Below, in pieces: positions 26,030-35,000 of a DNA stretch of 64,000 bases. This DNA comes from Breoghania sp037026715 (GTDB lineage Bacteria; Pseudomonadota; Alphaproteobacteria; Rhizobiales; Stappiaceae). Position 1 is the first letter of the stretch; each line of letters begins with the position of its first letter. The stretch covers positions 1 through 64,000 of the forward strand of contig NZ_JBANCG010000002.1 of assembly GCF_037026715.1 (NCBI RefSeq), given 5' to 3'. Made by a program: the position numbers and the translations under genes. The notes below the pieces were generated by a model. It was not told the DNA's origin. It saw nothing but the letters and a program-made list of their open reading frames with translations, and ran no database searches.

Positions 26030-26749
26030 ATGTCCGAACATATCGTCACCGCGTTCGACCAGGATCTGAAGCAGCTTGCTGGCAAGATCGCCGAGATGGG
26101 CGGTCTGGCGGAGACAATCGTCAACGACGCCATCACCGCGCTGATGCGCATGGATGGCGAGCTTGCGCAGGCCGTGATCCAGGCCGACCGTCGCCTCGAT
26201 GCGCTGCAGTTCCACATCGAGGACCAGGCCGTCCTGATGATCGCCCGCCGCCAGCCGATGGCCGGCGACCTGCGCCAGATCGTGGCGGCCATGCGCACCT
26301 GCAACGAGCTGGAGCGCGTCGGCGATCTCGCCAAGAACATCGCCAAGCGCGTCATCGCCATCGGCGGCGAACTGCGCTCCAAGAAGCTGGCGATCGGCGT
26401 GGAGCACATGGCCGAACTCGCCATGGTGCAGCTCAAGACCGTGCTCGACGCCTACATGCAGAGCGATGCGGAAACCGCCAAGGCGGTGCGCGAGCGTGAC
26501 GAGGAGATCGACCGTCTCTACACCTCGCTGTTCCGCGAGCTCTTGACCTACATGATGGAAGATCCGCGCAACATCACCTTCTGCGCGCACCTCCTGTTCT
26601 GCGCCAAGAACATCGAACGCATTGGCGATCACGCAACCAACATCGCCGAGAACGTCCACTACATGATTACCGGCCAGCAGCTCACCGACGAGCGCCCGCG
26701 CACGGACGAAATCGACATCGCGGCCGTCGACGGCGACAATGACGACTGA
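26030..26749 (+). CDS. phoU: Phosphate transport system regulator PhoU
   Basis: 239 residues, two three-helix bundles related by internal repeat: LARRQPMAGDLRQIVAAMR-like and NELERVGDLAKNIAKR in the first, MEDPRNITFCAHLLFCAKNIERIGDHATNIAE in the second. The E/D-rich DxxxD metal motifs (ERVGDLAKN, ERIGDHATN) are present. PhoU links the Pst transporter to PhoR and keeps the regulon off at high phosphate. AGAGGAAAC precedes the ATG. Between pstB and phoB, the usual order. Confidence 0.95.
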   Translation: MSEHIVTAFDQDLKQLAGKIAEMGGLAETIVNDAITALMRMDGELAQAVIQADRRLDALQFHIEDQAVLMIARRQPMAGDLRQIVAAMRTCNELERVGDLAKNIAKRVIAIGGELRSKKLAIGVEHMAELAMVQLKTVLDAYMQSDAETAKAVRERDEEIDRLYTSLFRELLTYMMEDPRNITFCAHLLFCAKNIERIGDHATNIAENVHYMITGQQLTDERPRTDEIDIAAVDGDNDD

Positions 26750-26790
26750 CACGTCCGACGGTTAATCGAGAGAGGCTGGAGACGCTTGGA

Positions 26791-27489
26791 ATGCCGAAGG
26801 TCCTGATCGTAGAGGATGAGGAACCGCTCAGACTGCTTCTGCAATACAATCTGGAAGCGGAAGGGTACGCGGTGGAGACCTGCGCACGCGGGGACGACGC
26901 CGAGGTGATGCTGCGCGAGGCGCAGCCCGATCTGCTGCTGCTCGACTGGATGCTGCCGGGCCTGTCCGGCATCGAGCTGTGCCGGCGGCTCAGGGCGCGC
27001 GAGGAATCGAGCCGTTTGCCGATCATCCTGCTCACCGCGCGCGGCGAGGAGGCGGAACGCATTCGCGGGCTTTCGACCGGCGCCGACGACTACGTCGTCA
27101 AGCCGTTCTCCATTCCCGAACTGATCGCCCGCGTCGGGGCCATCCTGCGTCGCTCCAAGCCGGGGGTGGTCTCCTCCCAGTTGCGCTCCGGCGATATCGA
27201 GCTCGACCGCGAGACCCGCCGCGTCTACCGCTCCGGCCGCGAGATCCATCTGGGCCCGACGGAGTTCCGCCTGCTGGAATTCCTGATGCAGGCGCCGGGC
27301 CGCGTCTTCTCCCGCGAGCAGCTTCTTGACGGGGTGTGGGGCCACGACGTCTATGTCGACGAGCGCACGGTGGACGTCCATGTCGGCCGTCTGCGCAAGG
27401 CGATCAACCGCGGCAAGGTGAAGGACCCGATCCGCACCGTGCGCGGCTCCGGCTACGCCTTCAACGACCAGTTCGCGGTGGCCTCGTAA
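26791..27489 (+). CDS. phoB: Phosphate regulon response regulator
   Basis: 232 residues. Receiver domain with acidic pair Glu8/Asp9, phospho-acceptor Asp52 in LLLLDWMLPG, Thr82 and Lys104 (VVKPFS). The OmpR-type winged helix (about 135-228) ends with the recognition helix ERTVDVHVGRLRKAI and wing GSGYAF. Activates PHO-box promoters after phosphorylation by PhoR. It follows phoU by 41 bp and is expected to be in the pst transcript. Confidence 0.95.
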   Translation: MPKVLIVEDEEPLRLLLQYNLEAEGYAVETCARGDDAEVMLREAQPDLLLLDWMLPGLSGIELCRRLRAREESSRLPIILLTARGEEAERIRGLSTGADDYVVKPFSIPELIARVGAILRRSKPGVVSSQLRSGDIELDRETRRVYRSGREIHLGPTEFRLLEFLMQAPGRVFSREQLLDGVWGHDVYVDERTVDVHVGRLRKAINRGKVKDPIRTVRGSGYAFNDQFAVAS

Positions 27490-27558
27490 GGGGGGACGCG
27501 TGGCGCATGGCGCGAGCTCGGCCGGTCTTGTGATCGGCCGCATTTCACAATTTCTCTT

Positions 27559-27651
27559 CCGTCATCACCCGGCGCAGTCCGGGTGATCCAGCGCCCTCCA
27601 TGCATGCTGCAGCCGGAGATGGATTGCCCGGACAAAGCCGGGCAATGACGG
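27559..27651. repeat. Repeat B, stand-alone copy
   Basis: Outer arms CCGTCAT and ATGACGG enclose two hairpins, ATCACCCGGCGCAGTCCGGGTGAT and ATTGCCCGGACAAAGCCGGGCAAT (each written here as a palindrome). Lies between phoB and gcrA, which are convergent. The rest of this 307-bp gap holds the gcrA terminator. Confidence 0.75.
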
Positions 27652-27732
27652 AGGAAATTCCTGATTTGGAAACCGAACCTTGGAAGGTGCGCGGCGGCGG
27701 CGTGCGTCAATTCCCCCGCCAATTACCGGCCC

Positions 27733-27768
27733 AAAAAAGAAAACGGCCGCCCGGGGGCGACCGTTTCT
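27733..27768 (-). terminator. gcrA intrinsic terminator
   Basis: On the minus strand, AAACGGTCGCC pairs with GGCGGCCGTTT (one mismatch) and is followed by TTCTTTTTT. It begins about 30 nt after the gcrA stop codon. Confidence 0.8.
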
Positions 27769-27796
27769 CTGAAAATCGTCTGTCGAAGCCGAAACC

Positions 27797-28315
27797 TTAT
27801 CCGCGGGCGCGCTTGTCGCGGCGGCGGTCGTTCATCGGCTGGTAGGCGATCCGGCAATGGTGCGGGCAGTAGGGGACGCCCGGCTCCGAATTGCGGCCGC
27901 AGAAATAGAAATCGTCGGTGCTCGGGTCGCCGATCGGCCACTTGCAGGTGCGCTCGTTGAGCTGCAGGATCGTGGCCCGCTGCTCCTGGGGAATGACGAG
28001 CTCGGCCACCGGGGCCGGCTGCGTCGCCACCGCCGCGACAGGCGCCGCTTCCGTCTTCAGAGCCGTCGCGCCGATCGTGCGCGGTGCCGCCGGCGCCGCC
28101 GGGCGGGCGGGCGCCGCCGTCGTCGCGGGACGCGTGCGGCGCGGCTTGGCCGGGGCCGCGGCGGTCTTGGCGCGCCCGGAAAGACCCAGACGGTGAACCT
28201 TGCCGATGACGGCATTTCGTGTAACGCCACCGAGTTCGGTGGCGATTTGACTTGCGCTCAAGCCTTCTGACCATAGCCTCTTCAGAAGGTCGACGCGTTC
28301 GGTTGTCCAAGACAT
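27797..28315 (-). CDS. gcrA: Cell-cycle regulator GcrA
   Basis: 172 residues. The N-terminal helix-turn-helix is nearly canonical: MSWTTERVDLLKRLWSEGLS then ASQIATELGGVTRNAVIGKV (about 1-45). A long Ala/Pro linker follows (50-105). The C-terminal sigma70-contacting region carries conserved cysteines (ERTCKWPIG, FYFCGRN, PYCPHHC). GcrA binds RNA polymerase-sigma70 and activates promoters with methylated GANTC sites, the methyl mark laid down by CcrM. Alphaproteobacteria-specific, so it helps place the organism. Own terminator downstream. Confidence 0.95.
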   Translation of the reverse strand: MSWTTERVDLLKRLWSEGLSASQIATELGGVTRNAVIGKVHRLGLSGRAKTAAAPAKPRRTRPATTAAPARPAAPAAPRTIGATALKTEAAPVAAVATQPAPVAELVIPQEQRATILQLNERTCKWPIGDPSTDDFYFCGRNSEPGVPYCPHHCRIAYQPMNDRRRDKRARG

Positions 28316-28580
28316 TAGATAACAACTCCGCCGGATAGCCGCTTCTCAACGGATATACTTCATACTCAGGCGCCGGTTGGCGTCTGTCAGAATTAACAGA
28401 TTGGTTGCGAACCCGGTCCGCCGCACGAGATATCGTGTCTGAGTGGGCGAACAATACAATATGGCGGAAAGCGCCTGCAACCCTGAGGGACGTAAAAACG
28501 GCGGAAATCCGTAGTTTTCCCCAGATTAGCAGGGGCGACATTTCGCCATTTTCGAGCAAAGCAGATGGTCAAGCTTTGCA

Positions 28581-28609
28581 TTGACACTCCCGCGCCACGA
28601 CGGTGTATA
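28581..28609 (+). promoter_or_regulatory. Strong sigma70-type promoter for argD
   Basis: TTGACA (28581-28586), a 17-bp spacer and TGTATA (28604-28609) give a near-consensus promoter; transcription should start near 28616. Confidence 0.65.
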
Positions 28610-28625
28610 TAGAGCCTTCGCTGTC

Positions 28626-28657
28626 GTGCCGCCACATTGGCGGCACGCTTTGTTTTT
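28626..28657 (+). terminator. Terminator-like leader hairpin upstream of argD
   Basis: GTGCCGCC (28626-28633) pairs perfectly with GGCGGCAC (28639-28646) around ACATT, followed by GCTTTGTTTTT. It begins only about 10 nt after the predicted transcription start and lies 36 nt before the argD start codon, so it could act as an attenuator or produce a short RNA. Confidence 0.6.
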
Positions 28658-28682
28658 GGCCCTCATTTTTGGGGATCGGACG

Positions 28683-29882
28683 ATGAGTTCGTCGGCACTT
28701 TTTGGAACGTACGCGCGTAGTGAGCTGGCCTTCGTGAAGGGCGAGGGTTGCTGGCTGGAGACGTCCGACGGCCGACGATTCCTCGATTTCGCCGCCGGCA
28801 TCGCCGTGAACTCTCTGGGACATGCCCACCCCCATCTCGTCACTGTTCTGCAGGAACAGGCGGCGAAACTGTGGCACGTCTCAAATCTGTACACGGTTCC
28901 GGGCCAGCAACGGCTCGGCGAGCGGCTTTGCGAGGCGACATTCGCCGACCGGGTCTTCTTCACCAATTCCGGTGCGGAGGCGATGGAGGCCTGCATCAAG
29001 ACCGCGCGCCGCTACCAGTATGCCAACGGCTCGCCGGAGCGCTACGGCATCATCACCTTCGAGGGCGCCTTCCACGGCCGCACGCTGGCGACGATCGCCG
29101 CCGGTGGCCAGGCCAAGTATCTGGAAGGCTTCGGTCCCAAGGCGCCGGGCTTCACCCAGGTGCCCTTCGGCGACCTCGATGCGCTCAAGGCGGCCATCGA
29201 CGAGACGACGGCCGCGATCCTGATCGAGCCGATCCAGGGCGAGGGCGGCATCCGTCCGGTGCCGCACGAGTTCCTGCGTTCGCTGCGCGCCCTGTGCGAT
29301 GCGCACGGCCTCTTGCTGATCTTCGACGAGGTCCAGACGGGCGTTGGCCGCACGGGCAAGTTCTTCGCGCACGAATGGTCGGGCATCACGCCGGATCTGA
29401 TGGGCATCGCCAAGGGCATCGGCGGTGGCTTCCCGATGGGCGCCTGCCTTGCCACCGAAGAGGCGTCCGCCTGCATGGTGCCGGGCACGCACGGAACGAC
29501 GTTCGGCGGCAACCCGCTCGCCATGGCGGTGGGCAACGCCGTGCTCGATGTCGTGCTGGCCGATGGCTTCATCGACGGGGTGGCGCGCAAGGGCCTGGCG
29601 CTCAAGCAGAAGATCGCGTCCGTCATCGATGCGCACCCGCATGTCTACGAGGCGGTTCGCGGCGAGGGGCTGATGCTGGGTATCAAGTGCCGCGCGCCTG
29701 TGGGCGACGTGGTCGCCGCCGGTCGTGCGAACGGCCTGCTGTCGGTTCCCGCGGGCGACAACGTGGTGCGCCTGCTGCCGCCGCTGACGGTCAGCGAAGA
29801 GGACATGGATGAGGCGGTGAGCCGTCTCGATGCCGCCGCCGCGGCGGTGGAGGGCGCTATCGCGAAGGAGACGAGCGCGTGA
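28683..29882 (+). CDS. argD: Acetylornithine aminotransferase
   Basis: 399 residues, class III PLP aminotransferase. Phosphate loop NSGAEAMEACIK, Asp215 in LLLIFDEVQTGVGRTG, PLP lysine Lys244 in GIAKGIGGGFPMGA, and THGTTFGGNPLA are present. It converts N-acetylglutamate semialdehyde to N-acetylornithine in arginine synthesis, and may also act in lysine synthesis as DapC. Start ATG at 28683 (MSSSALFGTYARSELAFVKG). The stop overlaps the argF GTG by four bases. Confidence 0.94.
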   Translation: MSSSALFGTYARSELAFVKGEGCWLETSDGRRFLDFAAGIAVNSLGHAHPHLVTVLQEQAAKLWHVSNLYTVPGQQRLGERLCEATFADRVFFTNSGAEAMEACIKTARRYQYANGSPERYGIITFEGAFHGRTLATIAAGGQAKYLEGFGPKAPGFTQVPFGDLDALKAAIDETTAAILIEPIQGEGGIRPVPHEFLRSLRALCDAHGLLLIFDEVQTGVGRTGKFFAHEWSGITPDLMGIAKGIGGGFPMGACLATEEASACMVPGTHGTTFGGNPLAMAVGNAVLDVVLADGFIDGVARKGLALKQKIASVIDAHPHVYEAVRGEGLMLGIKCRAPVGDVVAAGRANGLLSVPAGDNVVRLLPPLTVSEEDMDEAVSRLDAAAAAVEGAIAKETSA

Positions 29883-30820
29883 AAAAGAACGGCGCAACAC
29901 GCGATTTTCTGGACCTCAGCGCGGTCCCTGCCGCGGAACTGAAGGCGATCCTCGCCGAGGCTGTGCGCCTGAAGGGCGTGCGCAACGGCGCGCATCGCGG
30001 CCAGGGTCCGCTCGCCGGCAAGGTGCTGGCGATGATCTTCGAGCAGCCCTCCACGCGCACCCGCATCTCCTTCGATGTGGGCATGCGCGAGCTTGGCGGC
30101 GAACCGCTGATGCTGACCGGGCACGAGATGCAGCTCGGCCGTGGCGAGAGCATTCCCGACACCGCGCGCGTGCTCTCGCGCTTCGTCGACGCCATCATGA
30201 TCCGTATACTGTCGCATGAGGATCTGCTGGAGCTCGCCGAATACGCCACGGTTCCGGTGATCAACGGGCTGACCAAGGTCTCCCATCCCTGCCAGCTCAT
30301 GGCCGACCTCATGACCTACGAGGAGCACAAGGGCTCCATCGCCGGCAAGCGGGTCGCCTGGGTGGGGGATTCCAACAACGTGCTGCATTCCTGGATGCAG
30401 GCGGCCGAACGCTTCGACTTCCAGCTCCGCGTCGCCACGCCGCCGGAACTGGCGCCCGACATGGCGCAGGTGGAGAAGATCCGCTCCGCCGGCGCCGACA
30501 TCGTGCTGACCAACGATGCGGACGAGGCCGTGGAGGCCGCCGACTGCGTCGTCACCGATTGCTGGGTCTCCATGGGCGACGACGAGGAGGAGGCGACCCG
30601 CCACAACCTCCTGAAAGCCTATCAGGTCAATGCGCGGCTGATGGAAAAGGCCGCGCGCGACGCCATATTCATGCACTGCCTGCCCGCCCACCGCGGCGAG
30701 GAGGTGACGGACGAGGTCATGGACGGCCCGCAGTCCGTTGTCTTCGACGAGGCGGAAAACCGGCTGCACGCCCAGAAGGGCGTGCTTGCCTGGTGCCTGG
30801 GAGCGATACCGAACTCATGA
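29879..30820 (+). CDS. argF: Ornithine carbamoyltransferase
   Basis: 313 residues. Carbamoyl-phosphate motif PSTRTRISF (57-65), HPCQ in KVSHPCQLMAD, the ornithine-binding region with DSNNV and SMGDD, and catalytic HCLP in MHCLPAHRG. Forms citrulline from ornithine and carbamoyl phosphate. GTG start within the argD stop (GTGA), so translation is coupled; its own stop overlaps the hslO start. Confidence 0.95.
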   Translation: MKKNGATRDFLDLSAVPAAELKAILAEAVRLKGVRNGAHRGQGPLAGKVLAMIFEQPSTRTRISFDVGMRELGGEPLMLTGHEMQLGRGESIPDTARVLSRFVDAIMIRILSHEDLLELAEYATVPVINGLTKVSHPCQLMADLMTYEEHKGSIAGKRVAWVGDSNNVLHSWMQAAERFDFQLRVATPPELAPDMAQVEKIRSAGADIVLTNDADEAVEAADCVVTDCWVSMGDDEEEATRHNLLKAYQVNARLMEKAARDAIFMHCLPAHRGEEVTDEVMDGPQSVVFDEAENRLHAQKGVLAWCLGAIPNS

Positions 30821-31842
30821 CGTCCGAAAGACAAGCCGCAACGGACGCGGGACCGATCGATCTGGCCGGCGACGACGCGGTGCTGCCGTTTTCCGTCGAG
30901 CCGCTCGACGTGCGCGGTCGCGTCGTCTACCTGGGCGACACGGTCGACGCGATCCTGCAGCGCCACGCCTACCCGCCGGCCGTCTCGCGTCTGCTCGGCG
31001 AGGCCATCGTGCTCACCGCGCTGCTCGGCACCTCTTTGAAATTCGAGGGGCGTTTCATTCTGCAGACGCAGACCAACGGGCCCGTCTCCATGCTGGTGGT
31101 CGATTTCGAGACGCCCGACGCCATCCGTGCCTGCGCGAAATTCAAGGACGAGGCGGTGGCGGAGGCGGTCGCCGCCGGCCGCGCTTCGCCGAGCGAGCTT
31201 CTGGGCACCGGCACGCTCGCCATGACCATCGATCAGGGCCGACACATGAACCGCTACCAGGGCGTCGTGGCGCTCGACGGCGGCTCGCTGGAGGATGTCG
31301 CGCACCAGTATTTCGCGCAATCGGAACAGATCCCGACGCGGGTTCGCCTCGCCGTCGGCGAGGTGCTGGAACGCCGCGCGGGCGAGACGCCGAGCCACGC
31401 CTGGCGGGCCGGCGGCCTCATCGTGCAGTTCTTGCCCGAAAGCCCGGAGCGCATGCGCAAGCCGGACCTGCACCCCGGCGATGTGCCCGAAGACGTCGAC
31501 CTGCCGTCCGGCGAGGAGGACGATGCCTGGGTGGAGGCGCAGGTTCTCGTCGATACCATCAAGGACGTGGAACTGACCGATCCGGCCATGGCCGCGGAAC
31601 GGCTTCTCATCCGGCTCTTCCACGAGCGCGGCGTGCGCGTCTTCGACCCCACCCCGCTCCACGACCGCTGCCGCTGCTCGCACGAGCGCGTCGGCGAGAT
31701 GCTGCGCGGCTTCTCCGCCGACGACATCGACCACATGACGGTCAACGGTGAGATCGAGGTGACCTGCGAGTTCTGCAACTCCACCTACCACTTCGACCCG
31801 GCCGAATTCGAAGGCGCGTCCGACGGGGACGACAGGCCGTAG
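30817..31842 (+). CDS. hslO: Redox-regulated chaperone Hsp33
   Basis: 341 residues. N-terminal chaperone domain with LLGTSLKFEGRFILQTQTNG; C-terminal zinc redox switch with Cys285 and Cys287 (DRCRCS) and Cys317 and Cys320 (CEFC), all four ligands present. Under oxidative stress the cysteines form disulfides, zinc leaves and the protein becomes a holdase. Overlaps argF by four bases (ATGA). The argD-argF-hslO order is common in Hyphomicrobiales, as far as I recall. Confidence 0.94.
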   Translation: MTSERQAATDAGPIDLAGDDAVLPFSVEPLDVRGRVVYLGDTVDAILQRHAYPPAVSRLLGEAIVLTALLGTSLKFEGRFILQTQTNGPVSMLVVDFETPDAIRACAKFKDEAVAEAVAAGRASPSELLGTGTLAMTIDQGRHMNRYQGVVALDGGSLEDVAHQYFAQSEQIPTRVRLAVGEVLERRAGETPSHAWRAGGLIVQFLPESPERMRKPDLHPGDVPEDVDLPSGEEDDAWVEAQVLVDTIKDVELTDPAMAAERLLIRLFHERGVRVFDPTPLHDRCRCSHERVGEMLRGFSADDIDHMTVNGEIEVTCEFCNSTYHFDPAEFEGASDGDDRP

Positions 31843-31865
31843 GGCCGGATTCCCGTTTTTGCTGC

Positions 31866-31998
31866 GGCCCATCCTTCGAGACGGCCCTGTCGGGCCTCCT
31901 CAGGATGACGTTGTCGTGTTGATGTTTCATCGAAGGCATCAATAAACACAACGTCATCCTGAGGAGCCCGCGCCAGCGGGCGTCTCGAAGGATGGGCT
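31866..31998. repeat. Repeat A copy 3
   Basis: Full 133-bp palindrome with apical stems GGCCCTGTCGGGCC on the left and GCCCGCGCCAGCGGGC on the right. Lies between convergent hslO and the RND pump gene. Confidence 0.85.
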
Positions 31999-32060
31999 AC
32001 AGCACGAAGACCCGCGCCCCGCTTCTCCCCGATCGTGAAACCATCCACGGCGCGTGCGCC

Positions 32061-35000
32061 TCACTCCGCCGGAGCCGCCCCTCTGCCGCCGTGGCCATAA
32101 ATCCCGCGATAGGTCGCGCGGATGTCGCCGCCGATGCCGAGAAGTGCTGGGATCAGGAACAGCACCAGCAGCGTCGCCACCGCCAAGCCGAAGACGATGG
32201 TCACCGCCATCGGCAGCAGGAACTTCGCCTGGATCGAGGTCTCGAACAGAAGCGGCGTCAGCCCGCCGATGGTCGTGAGCGAGGTCAGCAGCACTGCGCG
32301 CAGACGGTCCTGGCTGGCGCCGACCGCCGCCTCCATCATTCCCTCGCCGCCGTCCCGACGTTCGTCGAAGCGCGAGACGAGGATGATTGAATCGTTGACC
32401 AGAATGCCGGAGAGGCCAAGCAGGCTGATCAGCGACAGGATGGTGAGCTGGAAGCCGAAGATGTAGTGGCCGAAGACCGCGCCGACGATGCCGAAGGGAA
32501 TGATCGCCATCACCGCGAGCGGCGAGAAGTAGCTGGCGAAGACCCAGGCGAGGATCAGGTAGATCGCCCCCAGCGCGATCAGCGTGCCGAGCTGCAAATC
32601 GGTGAAGGACTCCGCCCGTTCCTCCTGCCGGCCCGAAAAGCGGTAGTCGAGCCCGTGCCGGGCGGCGATTTCAGCGAGAGGACCGGCATCGAGCCGTGCG
32701 ACGATGGCGGCGTTGGAGGTGACCTCGTAATCGACGTCAGCGGTGACGGAGACGGTGGCCTTGCCATCGCGCCTGAGGATGGTGGAGAAACCCTGCCGGT
32801 CTGTCAGCGTCACCACCTCGCCGAGCGGCACGTATTCGCCCGAAGGCGCGCGCAGCGCGAGATTGCGCAGGCTGCCGGCGCCAAGGGCGTCGTCCTGCCC
32901 CTGACGCACGCGCAGGGTCACTTCCTCGTCGCCGTCGGCGAAGCGGCGGGCGATTGCGCCCTCAAACGCGTTGCGGATCTGGCGGCCGACCGAATTCACG
33001 GTGAAGCCCAGCGCCTTGCCGCGCGAGGTCAGCTCCATCACCAGTTCCGGCTTGCCGTAGGGCAGATCGTCGGCAACGCCGCTCACGCCCGGAAATCCGG
33101 TCAGCAACTTCTGCACCTCAAGCGAGGCCGCCTTCAGCGCCACCGGCTCGCCGCCGCGAAGCCGGATGTCGAGATCGCGTCCCGGAGGCCCGCCGCGACG
33201 CTCGTAGATTGCAACCCGCTCGATGCCGGCGATGTCGGGGATCGCCTGACGCCACGCCTTGACGATCTCGGGCGTGCGGATGCTGCGGACCTCGGAATCG
33301 GTGAGCTGCACGTCGATGCCGGCGACATTGTCGCCCTGGTTGCGGCCCGCCTCGCCGAGCGTGACATAGGAGGCGACGACGAGATCCTGCGGCGCCTCGC
33401 GCGTCAGCCGCGCTTCCGCCGTGCGCAGCGCCTGCTCGATGCGTGCCAGCGCCGCCACCGCCTCCTCCTCCGGAATGCCGGCGTTGAAGTGGACCGTGGC
33501 GCGGATGTTCTCCGCTTCCGGCGAGGAGAAGAACACGAAGCCGACCCGCCCGCCCGCCAGGAAGCCGGCCGCCACGATCAGCGTGGCCACCGCGAAGGCG
33601 ACGGTGACATAGCGCCAGCGGAAGGCGAGCGTGACGAAGGCGCGGAACGGCCCGTCGCGAAACCCGGAAAAGCCGCCGTCGAGCCGGCGCCTGAGCCACG
33701 ATGGCTCGGCCGTCTCGTCGCCCTTGCCGTTGCGGTCGAGCAACTGCAGGCCGGCCTCGATCGCACCCGCGATGACGAAGGCGACCGCGACGACGAGCAG
33801 ATCGAAGGGCAAGGCGCCGAGGCCCGCGCGCATATCCCGGCAGAGGCCCGCGAGCCCGTCGAGCGCCGGCGTGACCTCGATGTCGGGACGCAGCGACAGG
33901 CCGATGACGAACAGCGCCATCGCGCCTGCCAGAATGCCGTGCCGCCACCAGTGCCAGCGCCGGCGCGGGGAGGGGCGCAGCGAATGGGCGAGATGGCCCG
34001 GCAGCACCGTGAAGCACTCGACGAGACTGGCGACGATGACGGCGATCACGACGAGCGGCATGGCCGACATGATCTGCCCGATGGCACCGCGCACCAGAAA
34101 GATCGGCGCGAACGCCGCGACGGTGGTGAGGCTGGCGGCAACGACCGGCGCGATCATCCGCCCGGCGCCGACCTCCGCCGCGATATCGGGCGGGTCGCCC
34201 AGTGCAAAACGCGTCGCGGTGTGCTCGCCCACCACGATGGCGTCGTCGACGATGACGCCGAGCATCATGATCAGCGCGAACAGCGACATCATGTTGATGG
34301 TCTGGCCCGACATCCACATGATGCCGAGCGTCGCCATGGTGGCCACCGGAATGCCGGCGGCTACCCACAGCGCGATGCGGGCATTGAGGAAGATATAGAG
34401 AACGAGGACGACGAGGATCAGCCCGGACAGGCCGTTGCGCACGAGAAGCCCGATGCGGGCCTTGAGCGCGTCGGAGCGGATCTCGTACTCCACGATCTTC
34501 AGCGTCGGCGGCAGTTGCGGGCGGATCTCGGCCAGATAGTCGTCGAGGATCTTCGCCGTCTTCAGGCTGTCGGCCGAGGCCGGGCGCTCGATGGTGAGCT
34601 CGATCGCGCGCTGGCCGTCGGAAAAGCCGCGCACCGCATCCGTGTCGAATTCGCGCGTCACCGTCCCGACATCGCGGATGCGCACCTTCTCGCCGGTGGC
34701 ATAGGTCTTGATGTCGATGCGGCCGATATCTTCCGGCGCGGTGCCGGGCGCCACGGTGCGGATCTGCCGTTCAACCCCGCCCTCCACGTTGCCCGAGGGC
34801 AGGTCGCGCGTGTTGGCGGCGACCCGGTCGGCGACGTCGGCGACCGTCATGTCGAGGCGGCGCAACTCGCGCTCGGGCAGCCGGGCGACGTATTCCTCCG
34901 AGCGCAGGCCGGAAAACGATACGCGGTCGATGCCCCGGTCGATCAGGTCGTCGCGGATGCGGCGGGCGAAATCCTTCAAGGAGCGTTCGGGAAAATCGCC

